Assembly (NCBI GenBank): GCA_028023455.1
Contig: JAQFVV010012394.1
Span: forward strand, 26,735,053-26,799,052
Direction: 5' to 3'
Source: Epiperipatus broadwayi
Lineage: Eukaryota; Onychophora; Udeonychophora; Euonychophora; Peripatidae
DNA length: 64,000 nt
Shown in pieces: positions 9,992 to 20,215 of this stretch. The position numbers and the translations under genes are program-made. The first letter of the stretch is position 1. Every line of letters begins with the position of its first letter. The notes beneath the pieces are model-generated. The model saw only the letters and a list, made by a program, of their open reading frames with translations, made no database searches and was not told where the DNA came from.

Positions 9992-12220
9992 ATGCTGCGA
10001 AGTGGGAAAATGTATTCAAACAAAGATATTAAATGCTCTAGTCAAATGCAAGATGATTTGCAAAGTGAACTAAATGATGATAATATTATTATTGAACAAT
10101 CATCATTAGTACAAGCACCTGGGGGTTCTACAACCATAATTGAATACCCTCAACAAACACCGAGTTTAGATCAAGTGTTATCTCAAACACAAAATATAGT
10201 TGATGAAGGTTTAAATCAATCATCTACAATTGAGATTAATCAATCATCTAATGTTGGTACAATTCAGCAAATGTTACAAATGTTTATGAATAAATTAGAT
10301 GATTTAAAAAATAACTTGAATAAAAAAATGGATGATAATAGTACTAGTTTTAGAAGTGATATGTGTAACTTAAAAAATAACTTGAATAAAAAAATGGATG
10401 ATAATGGTACTAGTTTTAGGAGTGATATGTGTAACTTAAAAAGTGATTTGAATCAAAAATTGGATGATAATATTAATAGTTTAAAAAGTGATTTGAATCA
10501 AAAATTGGATGATAATATTAATAGTTTAAAAAGTGATTTGAATCAAAAATTGGATAATAATAGTAAAAAATTAGATAGTTTAAAAAATGATTTGAAGGTT
10601 GAAATAACAGGAATTGAAAATAAACTATCTACAAAAATCCAACAATTAAATTTAAATGTGGATAATGTTAAAAAAGATAACATAGAAATTAAACAAGCAT
10701 TAAATGATTTAAAGAATGAAATTGATGAAAATAATTCAAAATGTCAACAACGGTTTAGTGAGTTCCAAGGTGACATAATAGATAGATTAAATGTTAAATG
10801 TGATGAAATGTATAAAAATCAAGGAATTTTTAGGGATCAAGTAAAAGAAGAACAAAATAAAATACGGAATGAAATCCAAGTAGATAGACAACAAACACAA
10901 GCAAGAATAGATCAACTATCTACTAAACATAATAATGAGGTAGAATCTCAGAATAATGTATTGGAGACTATTGATCATCAACTTAAAACTTTAGAAAATA
11001 AAATGAATTCAATAGAAATTAATACAAATATAGACAAAAATGTATTGGAAAAATTAAGGAAAGATACTACTGAAACTTGGAATAGAGTAAATAAAATAAA
11101 GGAATCAACTGATAGTAGATTTTTGGTTATTGAAACACAGATATGTAAAAGAACACCAACTATAGAAATGCATCAGGTTGAAAATAATGTAAATACTTAT
11201 AGTCATAATCAAGAACAAAATCATGGTGAAAATCATTTCGAGGTCATTCAAAAAGATCCACAACAAGTAATTGACTCTGGTGATAGATCAAATTTTCAGT
11301 ATCATATAATGCCTGAAGTTGAAAATTATCCTAGTAATTTTGAATTAGAAGGGTTAAACTTAAATACTTATAGGATTAATCATGAAAATCAAACATCAAC
11401 TTCTCAGTTGAATGTTTTAGAAAAACAAAAGGTATACAACCATTCAATACCAAGTAGTACAATTAACCAATTTGTTAGGTTAAAAATATTCAAAGGATCT
11501 CATAATGAATCTCCGATAGAACATATTAGAAGCCTTAATCTTTATTTTTCTGTTAACCATAGTTTATCAGAAGGAGAAAAAGTGATCGTTGCATATAGTC
11601 ACTTACAAGGAGATGCATTGATATGGTGGGAGTCTTTATCACAAACTCCATCTACTTATATGGAATATCAAGAGCTATTAATTAAAAATTTTTGGAATAG
11701 AGATAAACAAGAGGCTTTATTGTACCAAATATTCCAAGATAAGTATAAACCGACACCTGGAGAAACCTTGACCAAATTCTTTCGCCGTCAAATAACAAAA
11801 TTAAGAACACTTAATACTTATCATTTAAGTGAAGGCGAAATGATTAGAATAATAAAAAGAAATTTACCACTTAAAATAGAACAATCATTATTGTGTACCA
11901 ATATAACAAAAATAGAACAAATAGCAGAACTTTTAAATAGTATTGATATGAATCAAACCAATTTATCAATTAGATTACCTGATAAAAAAAAGGAGGAAGC
12001 TTCAATCAATACAATATTTTATAATAGAAGGAAAAATAATAGAAATACCAATTATTGGAAGGGAAAAACATCTCAAAGGAATATACCTTATGACCCCTCT
12101 CCCAAAATAAATCGTGGTAATTTAAATAAAGTAAAAATAACTTCTTCTAATAATCCAAGAAATTTCCCAAAACCGGGATGTAGTAAGGATATATCTATAG
12201 ATTCACCTAAAACAAACTAA
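9992..12220 (+). CDS. gag: Ty3/Gypsy gag polyprotein, 742 aa
   Basis: Structural protein expected to form the cytoplasmic retrotransposon particle. Residues 1-95 are polar, with an S/Q-rich stretch. About 100-200 is a tandem-repeat coiled coil (two 22-residue and two 15-residue units plus a variant), and 200-385 is further charged heptad-like sequence. Residues ~495-650 form the gag core of the retrotransposon_gag type: VRLKIFKGS, then GDALIWWESL with the paired tryptophans at 545-546, then FFRRQITKLR. The tail from ~690 is basic (NRRKNNRNTNYWKG), which could bind RNA, but no CCHC zinc knuckle is visible. ATG 9992 is preferred because the left-pointing copy starts at the same place. Long for a gag owing to the coiled coil. 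Pol follows in the -1 frame. Confidence 0.9.
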   Translation: MLRSGKMYSNKDIKCSSQMQDDLQSELNDDNIIIEQSSLVQAPGGSTTIIEYPQQTPSLDQVLSQTQNIVDEGLNQSSTIEINQSSNVGTIQQMLQMFMNKLDDLKNNLNKKMDDNSTSFRSDMCNLKNNLNKKMDDNGTSFRSDMCNLKSDLNQKLDDNINSLKSDLNQKLDDNINSLKSDLNQKLDNNSKKLDSLKNDLKVEITGIENKLSTKIQQLNLNVDNVKKDNIEIKQALNDLKNEIDENNSKCQQRFSEFQGDIIDRLNVKCDEMYKNQGIFRDQVKEEQNKIRNEIQVDRQQTQARIDQLSTKHNNEVESQNNVLETIDHQLKTLENKMNSIEINTNIDKNVLEKLRKDTTETWNRVNKIKESTDSRFLVIETQICKRTPTIEMHQVENNVNTYSHNQEQNHGENHFEVIQKDPQQVIDSGDRSNFQYHIMPEVENYPSNFELEGLNLNTYRINHENQTSTSQLNVLEKQKVYNHSIPSSTINQFVRLKIFKGSHNESPIEHIRSLNLYFSVNHSLSEGEKVIVAYSHLQGDALIWWESLSQTPSTYMEYQELLIKNFWNRDKQEALLYQIFQDKYKPTPGETLTKFFRRQITKLRTLNTYHLSEGEMIRIIKRNLPLKIEQSLLCTNITKIEQIAELLNSIDMNQTNLSIRLPDKKKEEASINTIFYNRRKNNRNTNYWKGKTSQRNIPYDPSPKINRGNLNKVKITSSNNPRNFPKPGCSKDISIDSPKTN
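10310..10585 (+). repeat. Coding minisatellite inside gag coiled coil
   Basis: Two 66-bp units (10310-10375 and 10376-10441; NNLNKKMDDN...) are followed by 45-bp units (10442-10486 and 10487-10531; SDLNQKLDDN...) and a longer variant unit at 10532. The left-pointing gag has three and one of these respectively. All changes are in-frame multiples, so the coiled-coil length varies without breaking gag. Confidence 0.85.
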
Positions 12221-12417
12221 AAGGGTACTTGAGGAAATGTTCCTCACCTCAAGAAACCAAATACCCAATGAGGAACTTGAATCAATCTTTTACACGAGAA
12301 ATCACTAACATGATGTGTTCATGGGAAGATAAAACACCAAATTTTGTTTTACAAAGTTGCCCTATGATAGAAGTTTTGTTTGAGAGCTTGCTGGTTAAGG
12401 CATTATTAGATTCCTAG
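12211..12417 (+). pseudogene. pol: Start of pol: truncated aspartic protease
   Basis: The frame opens at 12211, overlapping the gag end, in -1 relative to gag, as is usual for gag-pol expressed by frameshifting. No clear slippery heptamer was identified. The end reads CPMIEVLFESLLVKALLDS and then stops at 12415-12417. The context (hydrophobic strand, LLDS) matches the aspartate loop of retropepsins, whose catalytic triplet is D-S/T-G. The stop falls directly after D-S, and the protease-like continuation appears to lie in another frame for a few tens of bases, consistent with a small indel. The sequence then leaves the element at about 12455-12472, where the nested element begins. Reverse transcriptase, RNase H and integrase do not follow. 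Confidence 0.75.
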
Positions 12418-12472
12418 AGCAAGCCAGAGTAATCAGTGGTTGCAAAAAGGTTTGTTATTTAAAAAAAAAAAA

Positions 12473-13026
12473 TGTAACGATAAATAAAAATAAATGTATT
12501 AAAAAAAAAAACTAAACGCTAAAATTAAAATGTTTGTTAAACGTATATATTCACACAGATTCAAAACTTTAAAAATATTTTTTTAAAAAAACAAATAAAT
12601 AAGTATTTGAACGTACTTTTTTATAAAAAAAAGTACAAGATTTAAAGATAAAATATTTTTGTAGATGGAAATGATTGTTTATTAATTATCCAAAAGCTGT
12701 GTAATTAAAAAGTGAGATCAAAAATAGATAAGAGAATAAAGAGATTTTAGTTTGACCAATGGAAGCAATTAAAAGCCCGGACAATAACGAAAAAATGGAA
12801 CAGTGATGTTTTTATTCGCGGAATCCATAGGAGGACTATAAAAAGAAAAATATTGAGTTCCAGTCAGTTCCAACTTGATTTGGTGAGACGAACGATGGGA
12901 CGCACATATCGTTCTCTCTCACTTATTTTAAAAAGGAAAAGACTGTGATTCCAGAATGAACCAGCTAAGGCTACCTCCAGAATATCAGAACGGTCTTCCA
13001 TGAAAGTCTTCAGGGGAATTGCCAAC
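12473..13026 (+). repeat. Left arm of inverted repeat, nested element
   Basis: Matches the reverse complement of 16561-17157 from TGTAACG to AATTGCCAAC. The left arm lacks ~45 bp present in the right arm just inside the terminus, so only the right end retains the terminal hairpin (TGTAACG...CGTTACA). The anchors GAGAACGATATGTGCGTCCC and CTTCCATGAAAGTCTT are shared. Confidence 0.8.
12837..12843 (+). promoter_or_regulatory. TATA box in left arm
   Basis: TATAAAA within GGAGGACTATAAAAAG. It sits ~365 bp inside the element end. The same context, GGACTATAAAAGG, occurs at 37909-37920, and an inverted copy lies at 16738-16744. Position and conservation suggest an LTR RNA polymerase II promoter. Confidence 0.55.
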
Positions 13027-16000
13027 CGAAACCTGGACTCTTCTACCGTAAGAAATATGAACTAAACAATTTTTAAAATCATAAAAAAATAAAAAAAATA
13101 ATTAAGAACTTTCGTCAGGGTTTGACAAATTTAATAAACAAACCAACTTAAATGTTAAAGTGGACTCTTATCTGATTTTTGTAAGTTTCAAATCAATTAA
13201 TAATGTTTAACTTTATATATTTTGCGTTTGATAAAAATCATTTCCATTTATTATTTTATTTGTATTAATATTTATTGTTTAAATTTTAAATGAGGAAATT
13301 TAAGTTGGGTATAGACGTTGCATAGATTCGTTAGCGGTTAATTATGTTGCTGTTTCATAGTCGATAGGAATATATAAGTCATCAATGTCACTGTGACATC
13401 TTACGATGAATGCTATTGGGTTTTTTTGTATTCCCTATGCAATTGACATTATCGATGATTTTGTATTTTGATCAGTTGTGTTTATTTTGAAATGTTTTTG
13501 ACTGTGGAATCTGTACAGCCGATCTGTATTGTAACGGTCAGAATCGTCTATCTCGCTAACACACTGCATAATTGAAACCCCAGACACTAAACTGAACATT
13601 CTAGGAGGGGTTGCCTTCTAGATATACTAAGTTCGAATCTAAAGTCCAAATTTCACAGCGCCACCTACGTGATAACGCATCTGATGCTACAACTAGTATA
13701 ACCTTTTACCGGTGCCTGGTGGTCAGGGAGAAACAAAAGACTCTATACTAAGATAAGTTTGGGTGGCTAATTAACGTCTATGGATTTACAAAAGAAATGC
13801 AGAAAATATATATATATAGACCGAGACAGTGATAGGAATCAAATAAAATAAGAGATCACATTTAGTTTTAAATAATTTCACACAATTTATTTATATAAAT
13901 ATATATATAACGCCACTGTCTGCTTATATGAGACAGGGATGCGTATTAAAGAATTGTTGGCATTTATATTTCAGTAATGACAAAAGGTTTTAAAACAGAG
14001 TGATATATTCTATTCCTCGGGCTAATAGCGTTACGATAATGTGCTTGACAAGATAGGAACATGTGCAAGGTGCTTTGAGTAAATAGACAAGTTTAAGACA
14101 ATATTTGAAATTAAATGTTCTAAAATATTTATTGATTTCGAGAATAGTGCGGACTAAAGCTTACTAAGCAAACGTGGGAATGGGATCAAAGCATTTATTT
14201 GAGAATAATAATAATAGATTTGTATTGGGAGGTCAGTATTGCTGATAGTGAATTTATAAAGTTGGAGGGTGTGACTCATTTAAGTCACGGATGCTTTGTA
14301 AAATAAATATAAAATGAAACAATATTGAAGATCCGGAATAATTACGGAGGGCATCTCGCCGCTAACCCGTAGGAAAGTATTTTGACGAACAGCCGAAACT
14401 TAGCGACTGTGTGACGATTGCGTTTAATTCCCAGGGGTGTCATTTGTGAACACCCTCTGCCTGGAAACTTGCAATAAGCGAAAAGAACGGACTTTGCCGT
14501 GTAAAGAATCCTTGGAAAAATAAAACAAAGCGGTCTCAACAACCAATTCATGTACCAGCAATATGAGACTAGTGTATATAAAAACATACTAAATGGGTTT
14601 TACTTGGATTAAGAGAAATGCCCAATCAAATTCCCTGAAATTCATTTAAAAGGGTCCGCACATTCTCGACATCAATGATGAACTTTATAATTAAAGTAGA
14701 ACACGGTAATTAAAATAAGAAAATGCATGCTTGCGGGTTTGAAAAGTAAGTATAGATTTATATATGCAATCATGCATTAAGGGACACATTTAATCATTGA
14801 CTTCGCACATACTCTTATATTAGATTAAAATCAATAGCATGTAGATTTTAAACTATGTGATTATATTACATTAAAGAAAAGAATCGCCCTCGAACGAGTG
14901 ATTTGCAAGGCAATAAAATTGGAAAATTATAAATTTAAAATATGCCTTAATAGCGGCGTCTTACTTTCAATAGAGGGAATAGTTCACTCGGTCAAAGACG
15001 ATTCTGACACATTATCATAATAAAATAAAAGAAAGCTTTATAAATAGAAAATATTAACCCAAGGATAGAGAGCAAAATGTTGAGTATATTTAAATACATG
15101 AAAGAAATACATAATGAAGTTGTGAAATATAAGAAAACAATGTTAAATAGCTATAGCATGTTAGTTAGTGATCACAAGAGCTCTTGGGTTAATTTAGGTT
15201 ACCTCTGGAGAAGCATTTGCAGGTAGATGTTCGGCAGGTTTTATAATTCAGCAGCAAAATCTGGAATGTTCATATTTTGGCAGCGGCAGCAGCAGTTCCG
15301 GGATCCGTGTGATAATTTCTGATGGTATGGAGCAGCGGCTGGCTATTCCGAGGGGACATAGCCATCTTAAACGCCTCTACTCGGACATGTCAAGGTTAGC
15401 AAATTATTAGAATTTTAGAACAACTCAGAAACCTTTAGACAACTCAGAATTCTTTAAAAGCTTAGAATAACTCAGAAACCTTTTTACAACTCAGAATTCT
15501 TTAGAAGCTTAGAATGGAGAACAAAAGAAAAACATCCTTTTTATAGTAAAATTTAACAATAGACTTGTCCTGGAGCGTACAAAATTATTGGACTTATCTG
15601 CTGTAATTAAATCTATCCGAATGTCTAAAGGAATTCAACATTAATTAATTTCTTTTGTTAACTTCCCGTCGACATTCGAATTACAAACTAGATTTAATTA
15701 AAATTACTGCTACTAATTAAAGAAAACTTAAGTGGACAGCTGCTGTTTTTAGATAAACTTATATAATTAAACTATTGTCCCTCATTTATTTTAACAGAAA
15801 TATTTGGGATGATTTTTATTAAATAAAACGAAAATTATTTTATTTTAAATTGTAATATTTGAATCTATCTACTAAACGAATATTTACTAAATGAATTTTA
15901 TTTTAAATCAAAATATATTACGACGGTAATATATTTGTAAATAGATCCAAACAAAATAACTAACAATTTATAATTTTGATATGTTTTAAAATGGATATCA

Positions 16001-16560
16001 TAGTGTGTGCGCAATTATGACATATAACTTACTTTTTAATAAATGTAAATTATGTGAACAAATACATAATTCATAATATTTTATTTTATTTGGGAATAAG
16101 TTATATATAATACGAGCATTGTGCTCGTGGTTTAAAATTAGGCGGGATTTTCGGTATATAAGTGTATTGCAGACACACTACGATAGATTGGGGTTCAAAC
16201 TAAGGTATGAGGGTAGGAAGTAGGTGAGAAAAGGTGAAACGAAGATCTGCAAAGCAGACCTTACTGTTTCAGTATTCAACATTATAAAACAAACTGTATA
16301 AAATTCATCTGTGTGAACATATCTAAAGGTTAAATTTAAGTCGGGCGTGAATGGCTGTATAGATTTGTAAAGTTATATATATAGTTTAAGGGAGGGTAAT
16401 CTTAGATTATTTGTTTCGCAGTTAAATTGGGTCAATGGATTAGATGTATTGATGCAATTAGTAAATGTAGCAGGAGATCCGCTATGGGCAGGATTGCATA
16501 CATATGCCACACACCTTCTGTTTGCCTATGGATGGGATTGTAAGTCAGCAAAAAGGACCT
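13027..16560. other. Interior of nested element, no coding sequence seen
   Basis: AT-rich with some GC-richer islands (13500-13760, 14340-14560, 15200-15370). TTGTAACGGTCAG at 13527 resembles the reversed end of the element at 37462-39533 (CTGACCGTTATAA). A minus-strand TATA box context (ACTATAAAAAGG) lies at 15536-15550. A plausible reading is a further inverted LTR-like copy nested at about 13.5-15.9 kb, but I cannot fix its left and right ends. Confidence 0.35.
15421..15528. repeat. Tandem repeat, two ~55 bp units
   Basis: AACTCAGAAACCTTTagacAACTCAG followed by AATTCTTTAaAAGCTTAGAAT is repeated almost exactly: first unit from 15421, second from ~15474. Confidence 0.7.
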
Positions 16561-17157
16561 GTTGGCAATTAAGACTTTCATGGAAGACCGTTCTGATATT
16601 CTGGAGGTAGCCTTAGTTGGTTCATTCTGGAATCACAATCTTTTCCTTTTTAAAATAAGTGAGAGAGAACGATATGTGCGTCCCATCGTTCGTCTCATCA
16701 AATCAAGTTGGAACTGACTGGAACTCAATATTTTTCTTTTTATAGTCCTCCTATGGATTCCATGAACAAAAACATCACTGTTCCATTTTTTCGTTATGGT
16801 CCGGGCCTTTATTTGCTTCCATTGGTCAAGCTAAAATCTCTTTATTCTCTTATCTATTTTTGATCTGACTTTTCAATTACACAGCTTTTGGATAATTAAT
16901 AAACAATCATTTCCATCTACAAAAATATTTTATCTTTAAATCCTGTACTTTTTTTATAAAAAAAAGAACGTTCAAATACTTATTTATTGTTTTTTAAAAA
17001 AATATTTTTAAAGTTTTGAATCTGTGCGAATATATATGTTTAACAAACATTTTAATTTTAGCGTTTAGTTTTTTTTTTTTAATACATTTATTTTTATTTG
17101 GGAACTTAAAAGTTTTTATTTCAATTTAATGTAACGGCATATTTATATATCGTTACA
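16561..17157 (-). repeat. Right arm of inverted repeat, nested element
   Basis: Reverse complement of 12473-13026 with scattered substitutions. It carries the inverted TATA box at 16738-16744 and a terminal hairpin at about 17130-17157, where TGTAACG and CGTTACA flank an AT-rich loop. Just inside it (16320-16550) lies LTR-like sequence in the opposite sense, so this end looks like a rearranged join. Confidence 0.8.
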
Positions 17158-17489
17158 ATATATTATTTTAAAAATAAATATCTTTGACCAAGCTAGATAC
17201 ATCATTGCATGAGTTTTGGAACATGAAAAGGAATAATCAAAAGTACATATTCAATGTGCACCAGTTAAAAGATAATTGGTATTTTTTTTTTTCAAAATGC
17301 CTGCAGTGCCATCTCTGAAACAGTCTCTGTATCACATATGCAGCATAATTTAGCTATTCTTTGCAAATATTTTAAGACAAGTCTGGATAATGAGTTAGAA
17401 CATAAAATGTGATATTGTTTTCATACTTTAACCCATAATGGAATAATGCATTTACATAAAACTGTGATTGGAAGTGTTGTAGATAAAAT
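17158..17489. other. Unassigned AT-rich spacer
   Basis: Lies between the nested element and the next LTR. It contains an A/T tract near 17282. I see no pol continuation of the Gypsy element interrupted at 12.45 kb and no other feature. Confidence 0.4.
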
Positions 17490-18103
17490 CAGATTCCTTC
17501 CTTATCTAATTGTATTGAGCACTCATTGCCAATAACCAAGTGTAAACATGTGTAAAACCAATGTATAAACATGGCAAAGGATAAAACATAAATATGGCCA
17601 ATGTGTAAACATGAGTATAAAATCTTACTATTGGTTAGTCCAGCCCATTATGCAATGATGCACTCTGAATATTATTGCTGGCAGTAAGGTAGAATATCTG
17701 GCAATAAATAGTCAGCCTTTTGGAGGCATGAAAGAGAGAGTGTGTGTGTGTGTGTGTCTGTTTAATCTGAATGGCTGCACATGCTCTCAACCCCTTCCAA
17801 AAGTGAAGGTCTTTCTACTATAAACATTATCAATATATCTATGCAGTGAGGCAAGTCCATGATAGAACTGAAAGCTGTTAAAACTACAGCTGTCTCAAGG
17901 CAAGCTGTCTAGTACTGCCAGAAGAGTCTCGACTAGAACTCACAAGGCAAGTGAATATGTACAGCTGGAAGTGAATCCGAAATGACCAGCACAGTATAAA
18001 TTACATTTATCTGTGTACAGCTGTATTTATTGAGTGTTTATATTTTTATTATTATCATTGTTGGTTTAAAACTGAAACCTGCAATTCAGAGCATACACAA
18101 CAG
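17490..18103 (+). repeat. 5' LTR of second Gypsy element
   Basis: Homologous to the reverse complement of 49905-50458. Both contain AGATTCCTT, GAGCACTCA, a TATAAAA (here 17616-17622), GGCAATAAATAGTCAG, a block around GCAGTGAGGCAAGTCCA, and GAAACCTGCAATTCAG near the end (18074-18089). A (GT)n run lies at 17738-17756. The start is set where the two copies begin to match. It is followed by PBS-like motifs and a gag relic in the same orientation. Confidence 0.7.
17616..17622 (+). promoter_or_regulatory. TATA box of LTR
   Basis: TATAAAATC within the LTR, conserved in the solo copy on the opposite strand at 50347-50353. Likely the core promoter of this family. Confidence 0.5.
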
Positions 18104-18432
18104 ATTTGGCACAGTCAGACAAAAAAAAAATCGTTTTTTCCTCATGACTGGAAAAAATAGTATAAAATACAGTATGCAAAAACAATAGATTCGGTGCAGT
18201 CAAAGAAAAGGAAAATTTGTCGGGGAAAATAGTATTTGGTGCAGTCAGTAAATACGCAAGTACGCAGGTAGACATTAGTCGTATTAAAACCACTATTCTG
18301 CCTGAATAAAAATCAGATTTGGCAGTTTGGAAAAATACACGAGTGCAAAAAAAAATATGACTCATCATATTTACAAAATGGTGGTAAAATTTTATTCCTT
18401 AGATCTGCCCATAAAAACAGATTTGGCAGATT
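18104..18432 (+). repeat. Array of five PBS-like motifs, second family
   Basis: The motif GATTTGGCRCAGTCAG recurs just downstream of the LTR: 18104-18118 (ATTTGGCACAGTCAG), 18187-18203 (GATTCGGTGCAGTCA), 18234-18248 (ATTTGGTGCAGTCAG), 18315-18330 (GATTTGGCAGTTTGG) and 18420-18432 (GATTTGGCAGATT). TGG plus CRCAGTC is the form of many Gypsy primer-binding sites. The first copy is in the expected position; the others are spaced 50-105 bp apart. Confidence 0.65.
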
Positions 18433-18658
18433 CATAAAAAAAATTGACAGCAAATATAATAGGCAGGTCAATTAAAACCATAAACCATGAGTGCTGTAAT
18501 TCATAACAAAGCAATAGAAGCTCTCCCTAGTGGATAGTTAGCAAACAGTAACTGTCAAAATTTAAAATTATGAGTTGTAATTCATAAAAATAAAAATCAG
18601 TACTTTGTTTGTCATGAAAAAATAAAGAAAATTTAAAAAGGCTAATTCTATTCACTCC

Positions 18659-19390
18659 ATGGCAGCTTTTGATCCAGTCCATTCTGTGGGCTGGTCAAGC
18701 TCAGGCTAATCAGATTAAGAAGCCCGAGGTAAAATTAGCCACATTAATGATCATAATAGATCACCAAGCTTATGAGATACTCAATCTATGGCAGAAACAC
18801 CAGCTGACCTAGATTTTGACAACACTATAACAACTCTCACAGATTACTTTTTCCCAAAACTCTTGTCCAATAATGCAGAGATATTATTTCAAGCCAGAGA
18901 GTTTGCAACAAAAATTCAATCATTGGCATTAAATTGCAAATTCAAAGATTTCCTGAATGATGCACTTCGTGATCGTTTTATTTGCGGCATAAATGGTCAC
19001 AATTTAAGACTTAAAATGCTGACAAAGCTGGATTTAGATTATGAAACAGCTGTGGCCCAAGCAGTACTTGCAAAATCAATAGATAGACAAACTCATTTAA
19101 AAAAATTACTAAGTATGATATGCAAAAAAATCGAGCATAACACTGGGTCAGTCAGACACTCGGTCAGCTCGGATCAAATAGTCTAATGTGTTGCTACAAA
19201 TGCAATGAATAAATGCACACACATACAGAATTCCCACACCATTATATGATATGTACATTTTGCAAGAGGACTGGCCATATAAAGGCTGTGTGTTCGAAAT
19301 TAAAAAGACAGAAAGCTGATGATTCCAAAAAAAACAGACAAGGCAATTATAAGAAAAATAAAATAAAATTGCCTTATAAATCATATTAAA
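18659..19390 (+). pseudogene. gag: Decayed gag with CCHC zinc knuckle (Mag-like Gypsy)
   Basis: Starts at ATG 18659 (MAAFDPVH...) but is broken by a stop after ~16 codons and by frame changes near 18790. The best preserved part, 18788-19186, reads FATKIQSLALNCKFKDFL then ALRDRFICGI, the gag core of the Mag-like or K02A2.6-like Gypsy type. Further on, CTFCKRTGHIKAVC (~19250-19292) is a perfect CX2CX4HX4C zinc knuckle for RNA binding, preceded by a damaged first knuckle (CYKCN) with a stop. The gene is non-functional; all parts are collinear with a normal gag. Confidence 0.8.
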
Positions 19391-19695
19391 GATGATCAAT
19401 CTGGATTTATACACAGTATTATAATTAATGATACACCATTTACAATGGACCTGGACACAGCGTCTGCAGTGTCCATTGTTTCGAGAAAGATTTGGGCTAT
19501 CATTAATATAAATAAAAAATGTAGTTGCAGTTTAGCAGCAAGTCTATCACAGATTATCAGGGCAATAAAATAAAGCTGTTGGGCCAATCAACAGTTAAAA
19601 TTACTATACCTAACAAGACTATACACCTACCACTGGTGGAGACATCAGGTAATCATAGTAACTTATTAAGCCATGACTAGTTTAGTCACTTAGGC
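19391..19695 (+). pseudogene. pol: Decayed aspartic protease with DTG changed to DTA
   Basis: FTMDLDTASAVSIVSRKIW is the retropepsin active-site strand, but the catalytic glycine is alanine (D-T-A at 19454-19462), expected to inactivate or cripple it. Downstream, GNKIKLLGQSTVKI matches the flap and substrate part of Gypsy proteases in a shifted frame, followed by LLSHD-stop near 19676. It lies directly after the zinc-knuckle gag, as in a gag-pol polyprotein. Confidence 0.75.
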
Positions 19696-19769
19696 TTTGC
19701 AGTGAAAAAGTGAACCAAGTCACAACATTAAGTAATATGAATACAAGAAGCTGGATTGCCAGAACACTG

Positions 19770-20215
19770 CTAGCATAGCACTCCATACCAAGTACAGCAA
19801 CAGAAAAGACTCCAGCAGGAATGCTATTCAATAGATATCTGGGAACTAACCTGTTGGCCATGAAACCTGATCCAAACTGTGGTAAAAAAGAAAATAGCAA
19901 GATGAAAGTACAAATAAGCACTCAGGTGCTATGTAGAATGTACTATAGATCCACAAAATGGATATTAGCAGGGGTTACACAACTGAAAGAACTCTATACT
20001 GCAGTAGTTTGAACAGCAGATGGCTATCAACATCATCACCATCTAACCAACTGAGACTATATCACACAGAAACAAATACATCAAGCAAAAATGATTACCA
20101 CCAAACTGATGGCAGCAACAACCCAAGCAAACAATCAGGGACAAGTCCATCAAACAAGAATGACAAACAAGACAAGAACAGCAGTAAACCTGAGAAACAC
20201 AACAGGGATATTTAA
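19770..20215 (+). pseudogene. pol: Integrase C-terminal part after an internal pol deletion
   Basis: STATEKTPAGMLFNRYLG followed by LLAMKPDP is the conserved HS.P...T..TPA.LL.GR region after the Gypsy integrase core. Next comes GVTQLKELYTAVV, then in a neighbouring frame NQLR, resembling the GPY/F-type end. Between the protease (~19690) and here only ~80 bp remain, so reverse transcriptase, RNase H and the integrase catalytic core are deleted. The last ~150 bp encode a hydrophilic S/N/K-rich tail. No 3' LTR is recognised after it. Confidence 0.7.

Larger units (their letters stand above)
12473..17157. mobile_element. Nested foldback element with LTR-like inverted ends
   Basis: The ends are long inverted repeats: 12473-13026 against 16561-17157. 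The outermost bases are TGTAACG at 12473 and CGTTACA at 17151-17157. Each end carries a TATA box in a conserved context (GGACTATAAAA) shared with the solo-LTR-like element at 37462, so the ends look like the 5' parts of an LTR placed head-to-head. A motif of the AAGTTGGGTGTAGACG type recurs at ~13305 and ~16335, and again at 38620 in the related element. No convincing coding region was found inside; the 81-residue minus frame at 14342-14587 has no family features. It appears inserted in the pol gene of the Gypsy element at its left side. No target duplication is obvious. Confidence 0.6.

Noticed and set aside
14342-14587. Minus-strand 81-residue frame in a GC-richer island
   Set aside because: No family motif and no partner copy; lies inside the nested element. 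Not called as a gene.
13527-15925. A precisely bounded inverted LTR inside the nested element
   Set aside because: The end-like TTGTAACGGTCAG and a minus TATA box suggest it, but I could not align enough of it to element A or B to set limits, so it is mentioned only as a possibility.
18066-18368. Minus-strand 100-residue frame with repeated LTAPN-like words
   Set aside because: The repeats in the protein are the antisense of the PBS-like array, not protein repeats.
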